Below, one piece after another: positions 25,414-35,028 of a stretch of DNA of 64,000 bases (position 1 is the stretch's first letter; every line of letters begins with the position of its first letter). The position numbers and the translations under genes were made by a program. The DNA lies in the NCBI GenBank assembly GCA_035606945.1, contig DATNDR010000005.1:1-64000 (forward strand). The letters run 5' to 3'. Origin of the DNA: GCA-003244245 sp035606945. GTDB lineage: Bacteria; Actinomycetota; Actinomycetes; Mycobacteriales; Pseudonocardiaceae. Under the pieces are notes generated by a model. It did no database searches, had not been told where the DNA came from, and saw only the letters and a list, made by a program, of their open reading frames with translations.

Positions 25414-26538
25414 CTACGCGGCGGGGAGGTGGACCGTTACGGCGAGGCCCCCGCCGGGAACTGGTTCGGCGTGCACGGTGCCGGCGTGCGCGGTGACCAC
25501 AGCGCGCACGATCGATAGTCCCAAGCCGGCGCCATCGCGGGAAGTGCGGGCCACCCCGCCCCGGTGGAAGGGTTCGAACAGGGCGGCCACCGCGTCCGGC
25601 GCGATCACCTCACCAGAGCTGCGAACCCGCAACCTGGCCTGCGACCCCACTCGATCTGTGCAGATCTCCAGCCAGCCGCCGGCGACGTTGTGCAGCACGG
25701 CGTTCTCCACCAGGTTGCCCACCACCCGTTCCAGTAGTGCCGGGTCACCCACCGTCAGCACCGGAGTGATCCGCGTGGTCACCCGCAGGGCGCGGTTGCG
25801 GGCCTCCCCTGCCACGATCCGCAGCGCCGCACCGGCAAGGCCCGCGAGATCGGCCGGCTCCCGGGCCCGCAGCGCACCACCCTCGGTCCGCGCCAGCACC
25901 AGTAGCCCGTCCACCAGCTGCTGGGCGCGCAACGTCGCGTCCCGGATCACCGCGGCCATCCGGCGCAACTCGGCCTGGTCCGCGGCGGGATCGGCCAGCG
26001 TCACGTCCACCTCGGTGCGCACCACCGCCAGCGGGGTGCGCAGTTCGTGGCTGGCGTTGGCGACGAACCGGCGCTGCGACTCGAATGCTGCCTGCAGCCG
26101 GTCGAGCATCGCGTCGAAGGTGTCGGCGAGCTCGGCCACCTCATCCCGAGGCCCCGGCAACCGCAGCCGCTCGTCCAACGACTCCGCGGACAGCCGACGG
26201 GCGGTGGCGGTCACCTCGTGTAACGGCCGCAGCACCTGGCCGGTGATCACCCACGCCAGCAGGACGGTGGCGAGCACCGCAAGCAGGAAGGCCACCGATC
26301 CGGCCTGCAGCACGCGGTGCCTGGCCGCCTCCTGCAAAGCGGCCCCGAGGCGGTCGGCTGCCACCGGCACCCCGTCGACCTTGACGGTGCTGCCCGGTGG
26401 CAGGTCCGGAACGGCGGCCACCACCCCGCCGACCAGCAACCAGCCCAGCCACAGCAGCAGCGCGCTCACCGCTGCCGACAGCCCGGTGGCGAGCAGGGTG
26501 AGCCGCACCCGCAGCCCGGGACCCCGGCGGGGCCTCAC
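25414..26538 (-). CDS. Two-component sensor histidine kinase
   Basis: About 374 residues from GTG 26538, just after the regulator's stop. Two transmembrane helices (about 14-36 and 75-105) flank a short extracytoplasmic loop. A HAMP linker follows (RRLSAESLDERLRLPG), then the H-box FVANASHELRTPLAVV with phospho-His, an N-box near VVGNLVENAVLHN and the G-box DGAGLGLSIVRAVV. It forms a pair with the OmpR-type gene upstream. The signal is unknown. Confidence 0.9.
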   Translation of the reverse strand: MRPRRGPGLRVRLTLLATGLSAAVSALLLWLGWLLVGGVVAAVPDLPPGSTVKVDGVPVAADRLGAALQEAARHRVLQAGSVAFLLAVLATVLLAWVITGQVLRPLHEVTATARRLSAESLDERLRLPGPRDEVAELADTFDAMLDRLQAAFESQRRFVANASHELRTPLAVVRTEVDVTLADPAADQAELRRMAAVIRDATLRAQQLVDGLLVLARTEGGALRAREPADLAGLAGAALRIVAGEARNRALRVTTRITPVLTVGDPALLERVVGNLVENAVLHNVAGGWLEICTDRVGSQARLRVRSSGEVIAPDAVAALFEPFHRGGVARTSRDGAGLGLSIVRAVVTAHAGTVHAEPVPGGGLAVTVHLPAA

Positions 26539-26545
26539 CAACGGC

Positions 26546-27223
26546 TCAGCCGGAAGCAAGGCCGGCGCTGGGTACCCGGTAACCGGATCCGACCACGGTT
26601 TCGATGATGCCCGGCTCACCGAGCTTCTTCCGCAAGGTCATCACGGTCACCCGCACCGTGGTGGTGAAGGGGTCGGCGTTCTCGTCCCATACCCGTTCCA
26701 GCAGCTCTTCGCTGCTCACCACCGCACCACCGGCGGCGAGCAGCACCTCCAGCACCCCGAATTCTTTGCGGGTGAGATCCACCGGCGCGCCAGACCGGCT
26801 GACGGTTCGCCGGGACGGATCAAGCACCACATTGCCGGCGCTGAGCACCGGAGGTACCGCGGGCGTGGCGCGGCGGCCCAGTGCCCGCAGCCGCGCCACC
26901 AGCTCGGGAAAGGCGAACGGCTTGGACAGGTAGTCATCGGCACCCAAGGACAGCCCGGTGACCCGATCGGACACGGTCCCGCTGGCGGTGAGCATCAGCA
27001 CTCGGGTTACCGCCCCGGATCGAGCGATCTCAGCACACAGCTGGTCACCCGACATCCCGGGTAGGTCACGGTCGAGCACCACCACGTCGTACCGGGTCAC
27101 AGCCGCCTTCTCGTGGCCGCTGTCGCCGTCGTAAGCCACGTCGACGGCCATGCCCTCACGGCGCAAGCCGCGAGCAACCGCGTCGGCCAGAGCCCGCTCA
27201 TCCTCGACGATCAGAATGCGCAC
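26546..27223 (-). CDS. OmpR-family response regulator
   Basis: 225 residues from GTG 27223. The receiver has ILIVEDERALADAV, phospho-acceptor Asp in VVVLDRDLPGM, Thr in MLTASG and Lys in YLSKPF. A winged-helix domain follows (LTRKEFGVLEVLLAAGGAVVS, VTVMTLRKKLGEPGIIETVVGSGYRV). It is encoded directly upstream of its kinase. In the M. tuberculosis order no such pair lies here, so it is probably an insertion between RNase D and dxs. Confidence 0.92.
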   Translation of the reverse strand: MRILIVEDERALADAVARGLRREGMAVDVAYDGDSGHEKAAVTRYDVVVLDRDLPGMSGDQLCAEIARSGAVTRVLMLTASGTVSDRVTGLSLGADDYLSKPFAFPELVARLRALGRRATPAVPPVLSAGNVVLDPSRRTVSRSGAPVDLTRKEFGVLEVLLAAGGAVVSSEELLERVWDENADPFTTTVRVTVMTLRKKLGEPGIIETVVGSGYRVPSAGLASG

Positions 27224-27251
27224 CCCACAACGGTGCCACACCCCATCACCG

Positions 27252-29192
27252 CTATGGCGCGGCGCCCGGGGTCTGCACCGTGGGTGTCTCGCCAATCGAC
27301 CGGATCAGCTCAGCCGCCCAGCCGGTCACCGCCCGAGCGACGTCCTGAGCGGTCAGACCGAGCTCTGCGAGCACCTCGTCACGCAATCCGTGCGCGAGGA
27401 ACCGCTGCGGAATACCGACATCACGAAACGGCACGTCGACCTCGGCATCGCGCAGGGCGGCAGCCAACGACCAGCCGAACCCCCCATGCCGGCCACCATC
27501 CTCGACGCTGACAACCAGCCGGTGCCGCCCGGCCATCCGCACCAGCACCTCCGGCACCGGCAGCACCCATCGGGGGTCGACGACGGTGACCCCGATGCCC
27601 TGATCGGCAAGCCGCCCGGCCGCCGCCACGGCGAGTGCGGCGAACGCGCCGACACCCACCAGCAACACGTCGTCGCCGTCGCCCGCGACAGGCCGGGCCA
27701 GCACGTCCACCCCACCGATGCGCGCTACCGCCGGTACCGACTCGATCACCGGGCCCTTGGGAAACCGCAGCGCGGTCGGGCCGTCGTCCACCGCGACGGC
27801 CTCGGCCAGCTCCTCCCGGAGACTGCCGGCGTCGCGAGGTGCGGCCACCCGGATGCCCGGCACGATGCCCAGTACCGACAGATCCCACATGCCGTTGTGG
27901 CTGGCACCGTCATCGCCGGTGACGCCGGCCCGATCCAGGGTGATGGTGACCGGCGCTTTCAGCAACGCAACGTCCATCAGGAGCTGGTCGAACGCGCGGT
28001 TGAGGAACGTGGAGTACAGGGCCACCACCGGGTGCAATCCTCCCAGTGCCAGCCCCGCCGCGGAGGTGACCGCATGCTGCTCGGCGATCCCGACATCGAA
28101 GCACCGATCCGGGAAACGCTTGGCGAAGGCGGCCAGGCCGGTGGGGCCGGGCATTGCCGCGGTGATCGCGACCAGGTCGGCGCGCTCACCGGCCAGCTTG
28201 ATCAACTCTTCGGTGAACACGCTGGTCCAGGAGGTACCGACGGGCGCGATCGGCGCACCGGTCTCCGGATCCATCACCTTCACCTGGTGCATCAGTTCCG
28301 CAGCGTCGTTCTCCGCCGGCGCATAGCCGTTGCCCTTGCGGGTCACCGCGTGCACGATCACCGGGCCGCCGAAGTCCTTGGCCCGGCGCAGGGCGGATTC
28401 CAGGGCACGCACGTCGTGCCCGTCGACGGGGCCCAAGTACTTCAGCCCGAGGTCTTCGAAGAGAACCTGCGGGGCCAGGGCATCCTTCAGCCCCCGCTTG
28501 GCGGCGTGCAGGCCGGCATAGATGGCCCGGCCCACCACCGGGGTGCGCTGCAAGGCTTGCTTGCCGGTTTGCAACACGAACTCATAGCCCGGCTGCAGGC
28601 GCAGGGTGGACAGGTGATCGGCGAAGCCGCCGATGGTCGGCGAATAGGAGCGGCCGTTGTCATTGACCACGATGATCACGGAGCGGTCCTTGCCAGCGGC
28701 GATGTTGTTCAGCGCCTCCCAGCACATCCCACCGGTCAGCGCCCCGTCACCCACCACCACGACGACGTGGCGCTGCGCCGCGGATCGGGCGCCGGCGAAG
28801 GTAAACGCCTTGGCCAGACCGTCGGCATAGGACAGTGCGGCCGAGGCGTGGCTGGATTCCACCCAGTCGTGCTCGCTCTCGGCGCGGCTTGGGTAGCCGG
28901 ACAGGCCACCTCGCTTGCGCAACCGGTCGAACCCGGCGGCCCGCCCGGTGACGATCTTGTGCACGTATGCTTGGTGCCCGGTGTCGAACAGCACCGGGTC
29001 ACGCGGGGAGTCGAATACCCGATGCACCGCCAGGGTGAGCTCCACCGCACCGAGGTTGGGGCCGAGGTGGCCTCCGGTGCGCGACACCTTCTGGACCAGG
29101 AAGGTGCGGATCTCCGAGGCCAACTGGGTCAAGGCCGCCGCATCGAGACGCTTGAGATCGGCAGGGCTACGCACTGACTCCAGCAGGGTCAC
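27252..29192 (-). CDS. dxs: 1-deoxy-D-xylulose-5-phosphate synthase
   Basis: 646 residues, full length. The thiamine diphosphate/Mg motif is GDGALTGGMCWEALNNIA. The N-terminal signature is GPNLGAVELTLAVHRVFDSPRD. The transketolase central block TLDRAGVTGDDGASHNG and the C-terminal domain are present. First step of the MEP isoprenoid pathway (pyruvate + glyceraldehyde 3-phosphate). Confidence 0.96.
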   Translation of the reverse strand: MTLLESVRSPADLKRLDAAALTQLASEIRTFLVQKVSRTGGHLGPNLGAVELTLAVHRVFDSPRDPVLFDTGHQAYVHKIVTGRAAGFDRLRKRGGLSGYPSRAESEHDWVESSHASAALSYADGLAKAFTFAGARSAAQRHVVVVVGDGALTGGMCWEALNNIAAGKDRSVIIVVNDNGRSYSPTIGGFADHLSTLRLQPGYEFVLQTGKQALQRTPVVGRAIYAGLHAAKRGLKDALAPQVLFEDLGLKYLGPVDGHDVRALESALRRAKDFGGPVIVHAVTRKGNGYAPAENDAAELMHQVKVMDPETGAPIAPVGTSWTSVFTEELIKLAGERADLVAITAAMPGPTGLAAFAKRFPDRCFDVGIAEQHAVTSAAGLALGGLHPVVALYSTFLNRAFDQLLMDVALLKAPVTITLDRAGVTGDDGASHNGMWDLSVLGIVPGIRVAAPRDAGSLREELAEAVAVDDGPTALRFPKGPVIESVPAVARIGGVDVLARPVAGDGDDVLLVGVGAFAALAVAAAGRLADQGIGVTVVDPRWVLPVPEVLVRMAGRHRLVVSVEDGGRHGGFGWSLAAALRDAEVDVPFRDVGIPQRFLAHGLRDEVLAELGLTAQDVARAVTGWAAELIRSIGETPTVQTPGAAP

Positions 29193-29255
29193 CGGATCTC
29201 CCCCCAGGTTCGGCAGCGGCTCACGACGGCACCGAGCGCCCAGTCTACGACGGCA

Positions 29256-30437
29256 TCAGCGAGCCAGCGCAGCCACGCATTCGACGTGATGGGTCATCGG
29301 GAACGCGTCCAGCGCCCGTAGTGCCAGCAGCCGGTAGCCCCCCTCGAGATACGCGGCGATGTCCCGAGCCAACGCTGCGGGATCGCAGGCCAGGTGGACG
29401 ATGCGGGCTGGCCGACGAGCGGTGACCGCGGCGGCCACCGGCCGGCCGGCCCCCCGCCGGGGAGGGTCGAGCACCACCACGTCGGGCTGCCCGGGTAGCT
29501 CGGCCAGCGCCCGCTCCACCCGGTTGGTGACGAAGCTCACCTGTGCCAAGTCGGCCAGGGCTGCGGCGCCGTCGGCGGTGGCACGCCGGGAGGTATCCAC
29601 GACGGTCACCGAGCCGGCCAGTCCCACCTGACCGGCCAGCACGGAGGCGAACAATCCCACGCCGCCGTAGAGGTCCCACGCCGTGCCCCCGCGCGGCGCG
29701 GCCGCCCACTCCCCGACCAGCCCGGCGAGGGCATCGGCCGCAGCGGGATGCACCTGCCAGAAACTGCGCGCGGACAGCTCCCAGCGCCGGCCGGCGGCGT
29801 GCCGCACGATGCGCCCGCTGCCGCGGACCTCGGTGGGCAGCCGACCTGGTCGCAGCTGCGCCACGTGTACCTGACCGCAATCGTCGGCGACCACCTCCAG
29901 CTCCGCGCCCGGGCGCCACCGGCGGGTCAGCACTGCCTCCAGCGAACCGGGCGCCGCCAACGGACAGGCCGGTACCGGCACCACCAGGTGGCTGCGATGC
30001 GCCCGGAAACCGGCTTGCCCGCCGGCATCCACCGCCAGCCGGGTTCGGGTCCGCCAGCCCAGCGGGCCACCGGGCAGTTCGTCCACCGTCACTGCCACGT
30101 CCAGGCCGGCGATCCGGCGTAACTGCTCGGCCACCACCTGCGCTTTGAGGCCCCGCTGCACCGCGGGATCGACGTGCTGGAAATCGCAGCCGCCGCAGCC
30201 ACCGGGACCTGAGGCCGGACACGGCGGTGCCACCCGACCCGGCGCGCCGCCCAGCACCGCCACGGCGTCGGCCCGGCAATAGGACCCGCCGCGGTCTTCG
30301 GTCACCACTGCGCGGACCCGCTCGCCGGGCAGAGCGTGCCGTACGAACACCACCCGACCCTCATGACGAGCGACGCAGAACCCACCGTGGCCCACCGGCC
30401 CGACGGCCAGTTCCACCTCGGTCCCGGCATCGATCAC
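29256..30437 (-). CDS. TrmA/RumA-type class I SAM-dependent RNA methyltransferase
   Basis: 393 residues from GTG 30437. An N-terminal TRAM domain (VRHALPGERVRAVV) is followed by the iron-sulfur-type Cys cluster CPASGPGGCGGCDFQH and a Rossmann methyltransferase domain. AWDLYGGVGLFA binds SAM; VVLDPPRRGAG and HLACDPAALARD carry the catalytic loop. Probably makes 5-methyluridine in rRNA or tRNA. Its start overlaps the permease stop by 4 nt (GTGA). Confidence 0.9.
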   Translation of the reverse strand: MIDAGTEVELAVGPVGHGGFCVARHEGRVVFVRHALPGERVRAVVTEDRGGSYCRADAVAVLGGAPGRVAPPCPASGPGGCGGCDFQHVDPAVQRGLKAQVVAEQLRRIAGLDVAVTVDELPGGPLGWRTRTRLAVDAGGQAGFRAHRSHLVVPVPACPLAAPGSLEAVLTRRWRPGAELEVVADDCGQVHVAQLRPGRLPTEVRGSGRIVRHAAGRRWELSARSFWQVHPAAADALAGLVGEWAAAPRGGTAWDLYGGVGLFASVLAGQVGLAGSVTVVDTSRRATADGAAALADLAQVSFVTNRVERALAELPGQPDVVVLDPPRRGAGRPVAAAVTARRPARIVHLACDPAALARDIAAYLEGGYRLLALRALDAFPMTHHVECVAALAR

Positions 30438-32515
30438 GGCCGATCGCCCGACCGCTGCTGGGAGGTGACCGCCGCGGCACCACCGCTCGGGGCACCCTCG
30501 GACGGGGAGCGACCGCCGGCCGTGCCGGCGGGGCCGGCGTTCATGCCCCAGCGCACCGTGCCCGGGGCAAGCTGCTCGCGCTGGAGGATCCGGTCGGAGG
30601 ACCGCAGCTGCCACGGCACGCTGGTCACCATCACGCCCGGCTCGAACAGGAGCCGGGTCTTGATCCGTAGCGCGCTCTGATTGTGCAGGATCTGCTCCCA
30701 CCAGTGGCCCACCACGTACTCCGGGACGAACACCGTCACGACGTTACGAGGATTGTCCGAGCGAGCTCGCTTGACGTAGTCGACCACCGGCTTGGTGATC
30801 TCCCGGTACGGCGACTCGACCACCTTGAGCGGTACCGGGATCTCGCGCTCCTCCCATTGCGTGACCAGGTCTCGCGTGCTCGCATCGTCGACGTTGACGG
30901 TGACGGCCTCGATCACGTCGGGACGGGTCGCCCGGGCGTAGGCCAGCGCCCGCAGCGTCGGCAGATGCACGGTGGACACCAGCACGATCGCGTGGTTGCG
31001 CGACGGCAGCACGGTGTCGGTCTCCTGAGGGGCCAATTCGGCGGACACCCGGTCGTAGTGCCTGCGGATCCCGCGCATCAGCGCGAAGATCACCACCATG
31101 GCCGCGATCGCGATCCAGGCACCCTGGGTGAACTTGGTGACGACGACCACAACCAGCACCGCGCCGGTCATCACGAATCCGAAGGAGTTGATCGTCTGCG
31201 CCCGTCGCATCCGGCGACGCGCGCCAGGATCGGTCTCGGTGGACAGCAGCCGGTTCCAGTGGCGCACCATGCCGCTCTGGCTCAACGTGAAGGAGACGAA
31301 AACCCCGACGATGTAGAGCTGGATCAGCCGGGTCACCTCGGCCTGGAAGGCGATGACCAGGATGATCGCGGCGGCCGACAGGAACACGATACCGTTGGAG
31401 AACACCAGCCGATCACCGCGGGTGTGGAGCTGGCGGGGCAGGTACCGATCCTGCGCCAGGATCGAACCGAGTACGGGGAAACCGTTGAACGCCGTGTTGG
31501 CGGCGAGGACCAGAATGAGCCCGGTCATCGCGAGCAGGAAGTAGAACGCCGGTGAGAACCCGGAGAACACCGCGTCGGCGAGCTGCGCGACCAGGGTGCG
31601 CTGCTGGTAGCCCGCCGGCGCCCCGATCAGCTGCTGGTCGGGGTTTTCGGCCACCTTGGCTCCCGTGATGCCGGCGAGCATGAGCAGGCCCAGAAACATG
31701 CTGATCGCCAGCGTGCCCATCAGCAGCAAGGTGGTGGCCGCGTTGCGCGACTTCGGCTTGCGGAACGCGGGGACTCCGTTACTGATCGCCTCCACGCCGG
31801 TCAGCGCGGCCGAGCCGGAGGAGAAGGTCCGCAGCAGCAGGAACGCGAACCCGATGCCGGCGAGGTGCCGGCCCTCCGCGACGAGGCTGAATCCAGCGCT
31901 CTCGGCCCGCAAGCTCTGCCCCAGCAGGAAGGTCCGCACTACCCCGACCACGATCATGCTGAGGACGCCGAACACGAAGGCATAGGTGGGAATCGCGAAC
32001 AGGGTGCCGGATTCGCGCACCCCGCGCAGGTTCATCGCAGCCAGGAGCACGATCGCGCCCAGCGAGAACCCGACCTTGTGGTCGGCCACCAGCGGCAGCG
32101 CAGCACCGATGTTGGCGGCGGCCGAGGCGATCGACACCGCCACGGTGAGGACGTAGTCGACCAGCAAGGCGCTGGCGACCACCAACCCCCAGCGCTGGCC
32201 GTGGTTGGCGGTGGCGACCTCATAGTCGCCACCGCCGGACGGATAGGCATGCACGTTCTGCCGGTACGACGCGACGACGGCGATCATCACCACCGCCACC
32301 GCCACTCCCACCCAGGTGGCGTAGGCGTATCCGGTCAGCCCGGCAACCGACAGGACGAGCAGGATTTCTTCTGGCGCGTAGGCCACCGACGACATCGGGT
32401 CCGAGGCGAAGACCGGCAGCGCGATGCGTTTGGGCAACAAGGTGTGGGTCAGCCGCTCGCTGCTAAACGGCCTGCCGACAAGGATCCGTTTGATCGCAGT
32501 CGCGAGCTTCGACAC
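30434..32515 (-). CDS. APC-superfamily permease, probable K+ importer (KimA/YdaO-like)
   Basis: 693 residues. The N-terminal block PVFASDPMSSVAYAPEEIL is characteristic of the KimA-like APC branch. Twelve hydrophobic helices follow to about residue 480, then a cytosolic C-terminal domain of about 200 residues (ITKPVVDYVKRARSDNPRN, VTVFVPEYVVGHWWEQILHNQSALRIK). KimA proteins import K+ and are controlled by c-di-AMP. Location opposite two TrkA-type genes supports K+ transport, but the substrate is inferred. Confidence 0.8.
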   Translation of the reverse strand: MSKLATAIKRILVGRPFSSERLTHTLLPKRIALPVFASDPMSSVAYAPEEILLVLSVAGLTGYAYATWVGVAVAVVMIAVVASYRQNVHAYPSGGGDYEVATANHGQRWGLVVASALLVDYVLTVAVSIASAAANIGAALPLVADHKVGFSLGAIVLLAAMNLRGVRESGTLFAIPTYAFVFGVLSMIVVGVVRTFLLGQSLRAESAGFSLVAEGRHLAGIGFAFLLLRTFSSGSAALTGVEAISNGVPAFRKPKSRNAATTLLLMGTLAISMFLGLLMLAGITGAKVAENPDQQLIGAPAGYQQRTLVAQLADAVFSGFSPAFYFLLAMTGLILVLAANTAFNGFPVLGSILAQDRYLPRQLHTRGDRLVFSNGIVFLSAAAIILVIAFQAEVTRLIQLYIVGVFVSFTLSQSGMVRHWNRLLSTETDPGARRRMRRAQTINSFGFVMTGAVLVVVVVTKFTQGAWIAIAAMVVIFALMRGIRRHYDRVSAELAPQETDTVLPSRNHAIVLVSTVHLPTLRALAYARATRPDVIEAVTVNVDDASTRDLVTQWEEREIPVPLKVVESPYREITKPVVDYVKRARSDNPRNVVTVFVPEYVVGHWWEQILHNQSALRIKTRLLFEPGVMVTSVPWQLRSSDRILQREQLAPGTVRWGMNAGPAGTAGGRSPSEGAPSGGAAAVTSQQRSGDRP

Positions 32516-32653
32516 GCGTCAAAGCCTACGGCCGGGCAGTGGCTCGGCGACGCCCGGCGAGGCACGGCGGCAGCGTCGGCGATACCGTTTGGCTGGCAGA
32601 TCTCCCCCGCAGTCCCCTGACAACCCGACTGACAATCCACCAGGAGTGACCGC
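32516..32653. promoter_or_regulatory. Divergent promoter region, permease / ceoB
   Basis: 138 bp between the permease and ceoB starts. CACCAGGAGTGACC gives the ribosome-binding site for GTG 32654. I saw no riboswitch core and no clear -35/-10 pair. Confidence 0.35.
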
Positions 32654-33316
32654 GTGCATGTCGTGATCATGGGTTGTGGCCGGGTGGGTGCCGGTCTGGC
32701 GCTGGCGCTGGAACGTCTCGGCCACGACGTGGCGGTGATCGACCACAGTCCCCAGGCATTCCGACGACTCGGCGCCGACTTTCAGGGCCAGCAGGTTCGC
32801 GGCGGGGGCTTCGACCGCCAAGTGCTCATCGAGGCCGGCATCGAGCGTGCCGAAGCGTTCGCCGCAGTATCGAGCGGCGACAACTCCAATATCATCTCTG
32901 CCCGGGTCGCCCGGGAGACCTTCGGGGTGGAGCACGTCGTCGCCCGGATCTACGACCCCAAACGGGCCGCGGTGTACGAACGGCTCGGCATCCCGACCGT
33001 GGCCACGGTGCCCTGGACCACCGACCGCTTCCTGCGGATGCTGCTACCCGACGGGGTGGCGGCGGCGTGGCGTGACCCGTCCGGCACGGTGGCGGTGCTG
33101 CAGCTGCCGCTGCATGAGAGCTGGGCCGGGCGCACCATCGGCGAGCTGGAAGAGCACAGCGGCGCCCGGATCGCCTTCATCGTCCGGTTCGGCACCGGAG
33201 TACTGCCCGATCACAACACCGTGGTGCAGGCTGACGACCAGGTGTACGCCGCGGCGGTGTCCGGCACCGTCACTGATGTCACCACTGCGGTCGCCGCCGG
33301 GCCCCCCCGCGACTGA
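32654..33316 (+). CDS. ceoB: TrkA-family K+ regulator (CeoB-like)
   Basis: 220 residues. RCK_N Rossmann fold with VVIMGCGRVGAGLALALERLGHDVAVIDHSP (nucleotide-binding GxGxxG), then an RCK_C domain (about 135-210). These cytosolic subunits gate potassium channels or transporters in response to NAD(H)/ATP/c-di-AMP. Followed 28 bp later by a second TrkA gene. No TrkH/TrkG membrane subunit is in the window. Confidence 0.9.
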   Translation: MHVVIMGCGRVGAGLALALERLGHDVAVIDHSPQAFRRLGADFQGQQVRGGGFDRQVLIEAGIERAEAFAAVSSGDNSNIISARVARETFGVEHVVARIYDPKRAAVYERLGIPTVATVPWTTDRFLRMLLPDGVAAAWRDPSGTVAVLQLPLHESWAGRTIGELEEHSGARIAFIVRFGTGVLPDHNTVVQADDQVYAAAVSGTVTDVTTAVAAGPPRD

Positions 33317-33344
33317 GCCACTTTCCCCCGACCCGGGAGCCATC

Positions 33345-34010
33345 ATGCGCGTGACCATCGCCGGAGCCGGTGCGGTGGGCCGGTCGATCGCGGCCGAGCT
33401 GCTCGAGTTCGGCCATCAGGTAATGCTCATCGAGCGAGATCTCGATCAGCTCGAGCCGCACGTCGTGGAGGGCGCCGAATGGGTGCTGGCCGATGCCTGC
33501 GAGGTGGCCTCACTGGAGGAGGCCGGGTTGGAACATTCCGACGTGGTGATTGCGGCAACCGGCGACGACAAGGTCAACCTGGTGGTATCGCTGCTGGCCA
33601 AAACCGAGTTCGCGGTGCGTCGAGTGGTGGCCCGGGTCAACGACCCGCGCAACGAGTGGCTGTTCACCGAAGCGTGGGGAGTGGACGTCGCAGTTTCGAC
33701 CCCGCGGATGCTGGCCGCGATGGTGGAGGAGGCCGCCTTCGTCGGCGACCTGGTGCGGCTGATGACCCTGCGACAGGGACAGGCCAACCTGGTCGAGGTC
33801 ACGCTTCCGGCGGACACCCCGCTGGCCGGGCGGCCGGTACGGCAGTTGCAATTGCCCGCCGACGCCGCGCTGGTGACCATCCTACGAGGTGGCCGGGTGA
33901 TCGTTCCGCAGGGCGATGATCCACTCGAGGGCGGCGACGAGCTGCTGTTCGTCGCCGCAGCGGAGGTGGAACCCGAAGTGCGGGCAGCGCTGGACGCTCG
34001 ACGGCCCTAG
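33345..34010 (+). CDS. ceoC: TrkA-family K+ regulator (CeoC-like)
   Basis: 221 residues from ATG 33345 (upstream frame is noncoding). RCK_N is VTIAGAGAVGRSIAAELLEFGHQVMLIERD. RCK_C is in the last 80 residues (LVEVTLPADTPLAGRPVRQLQLP). A paralogue of the preceding gene and presumably its partner in one gating ring. The stop overlaps the convergent DUF3159 gene by 4 bp. Confidence 0.9.
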   Translation: MRVTIAGAGAVGRSIAAELLEFGHQVMLIERDLDQLEPHVVEGAEWVLADACEVASLEEAGLEHSDVVIAATGDDKVNLVVSLLAKTEFAVRRVVARVNDPRNEWLFTEAWGVDVAVSTPRMLAAMVEEAAFVGDLVRLMTLRQGQANLVEVTLPADTPLAGRPVRQLQLPADAALVTILRGGRVIVPQGDDPLEGGDELLFVAAAEVEPEVRAALDARRP

Positions 34011-34654
34011 CCGGCCACCCGCGCTGCACGACGGATCGCCCAGATGGTGACCAGCGCAGCCGCCGCCGTCAGCGGCAATCCCATCACGAGTCGAGCCACT
34101 CCGAGCCATTCGGTCTGCCGCATGTCGTACAGGTAGTCCTGCACGACGAAACGGGCCAGCAAGAACACCGCCCAGACCACGGTGGCCACGTCGAAGCCGA
34201 ATCTGGCCCGGCGGTTGGTGCACCAACCGAATCCGGAGCCGTTGAGCACCGACCACAGCACACCGACCAGCGGACGCCGCACTATCACCGACACCACCAG
34301 CGCCAGACCCGCGATGAGGCTGTACCAGATGCCGTACAGGAAAAAGCCCCGTGCCTCCCCGGTGCGGTAGGCGATGAAGGCGCATAACGCCACCCCGAGG
34401 ATCCCGGACACGGCCGGCTGGATGGCCTCGCGGCGGATCAGCCGCCACACCCCCAGTGCGACCGCGATACCCAGCGAGGTCCAGATCGCCGGTACCAGCC
34501 CGGCCAGCGGGTTCACCGCGACGAAGACCACCACCGGCACGACGGAGGCCACTAAACCGCGGATGCCACCCAGTTGCTCCAACAAAGTGGGCGTGCGCTG
34601 CTCGGACTGCGCGGGTTCCCCCGTGGTCACGCGCTCCGGAGAGGTGTCGGTCAT
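34007..34654 (-). CDS. DUF3159 family membrane protein
   Basis: 215 residues from ATG 34654. Soluble N-terminus, then six hydrophobic segments. Characteristic LLEQLGGIRGLVASVVPVVVFV and SVLNGSGFGWCTNRRARFGFD blocks. Conserved actinobacterial protein next to ceoC (Rv2693c position). Function unknown. Start overlaps the stop of the OB-fold gene (ATGA). Confidence 0.85.
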   Translation of the reverse strand: MTDTSPERVTTGEPAQSEQRTPTLLEQLGGIRGLVASVVPVVVFVAVNPLAGLVPAIWTSLGIAVALGVWRLIRREAIQPAVSGILGVALCAFIAYRTGEARGFFLYGIWYSLIAGLALVVSVIVRRPLVGVLWSVLNGSGFGWCTNRRARFGFDVATVVWAVFLLARFVVQDYLYDMRQTEWLGVARLVMGLPLTAAAALVTIWAIRRAARVAG

Positions 34655-35028
34655 GAACTCCGCTGCAGCTCGTAGTAGGGGTTGTACAAGACCTTGCGGC
34701 CGTCCCGCACGGCGAGGCGACCCGATGCCTTCACGGTGCGGCCGGGTTCGATACCGGGGATCCGCCGCCGTCCCAGCCACACCAGCGTAATGGGCTCGGA
34801 GCCGTCGAACAGTTCGGCCTCCAAGGTAGCCACCGCCGGCCGGGGGCAGTGTTCCACGCTGCGCAACCGCCCGAGAACCGTCACGGCTTGACCGCAGCTG
34901 CAGTCGCTGGCTCGCCGCGCACCGGACTGCTCGACGCGGCGGCACAGGTCTTCAGCGTCCAGTTCGGATGTGTCGCTGGTGAGATGGCGGACGAGTCGCC
35001 GCCAGTAGCCGGGGGACATACCGCTCAT
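34651..35028 (-). CDS. OB-fold nucleic-acid-binding domain protein
   Basis: 125 residues from ATG 35028. Helical N-terminus (YWRRLVRHLTSDTSELDAEDL), then an OB-fold: VTVLGRLRSVEHCPRPAVATLEAELFDGSEPITLVWLGRRRIPGIEPGRTVKASGRL in outline. Occupies the Rv2694c position. OB-fold proteins of this type bind single-stranded nucleic acid, but no function has been assigned. Coupled to the DUF3159 gene by a 4-nt overlap. Confidence 0.82.
   Translation of the reverse strand: MSGMSPGYWRRLVRHLTSDTSELDAEDLCRRVEQSGARRASDCSCGQAVTVLGRLRSVEHCPRPAVATLEAELFDGSEPITLVWLGRRRIPGIEPGRTVKASGRLAVRDGRKVLYNPYYELQRSS

Noticed and set aside
26539..26619. Longer sensor kinase starting at GTG 26619
   Set aside because: It would overlap the response regulator by 74 bp and add polar sequence ahead of the first membrane helix; GTG 26538 just after the regulator stop fits better.
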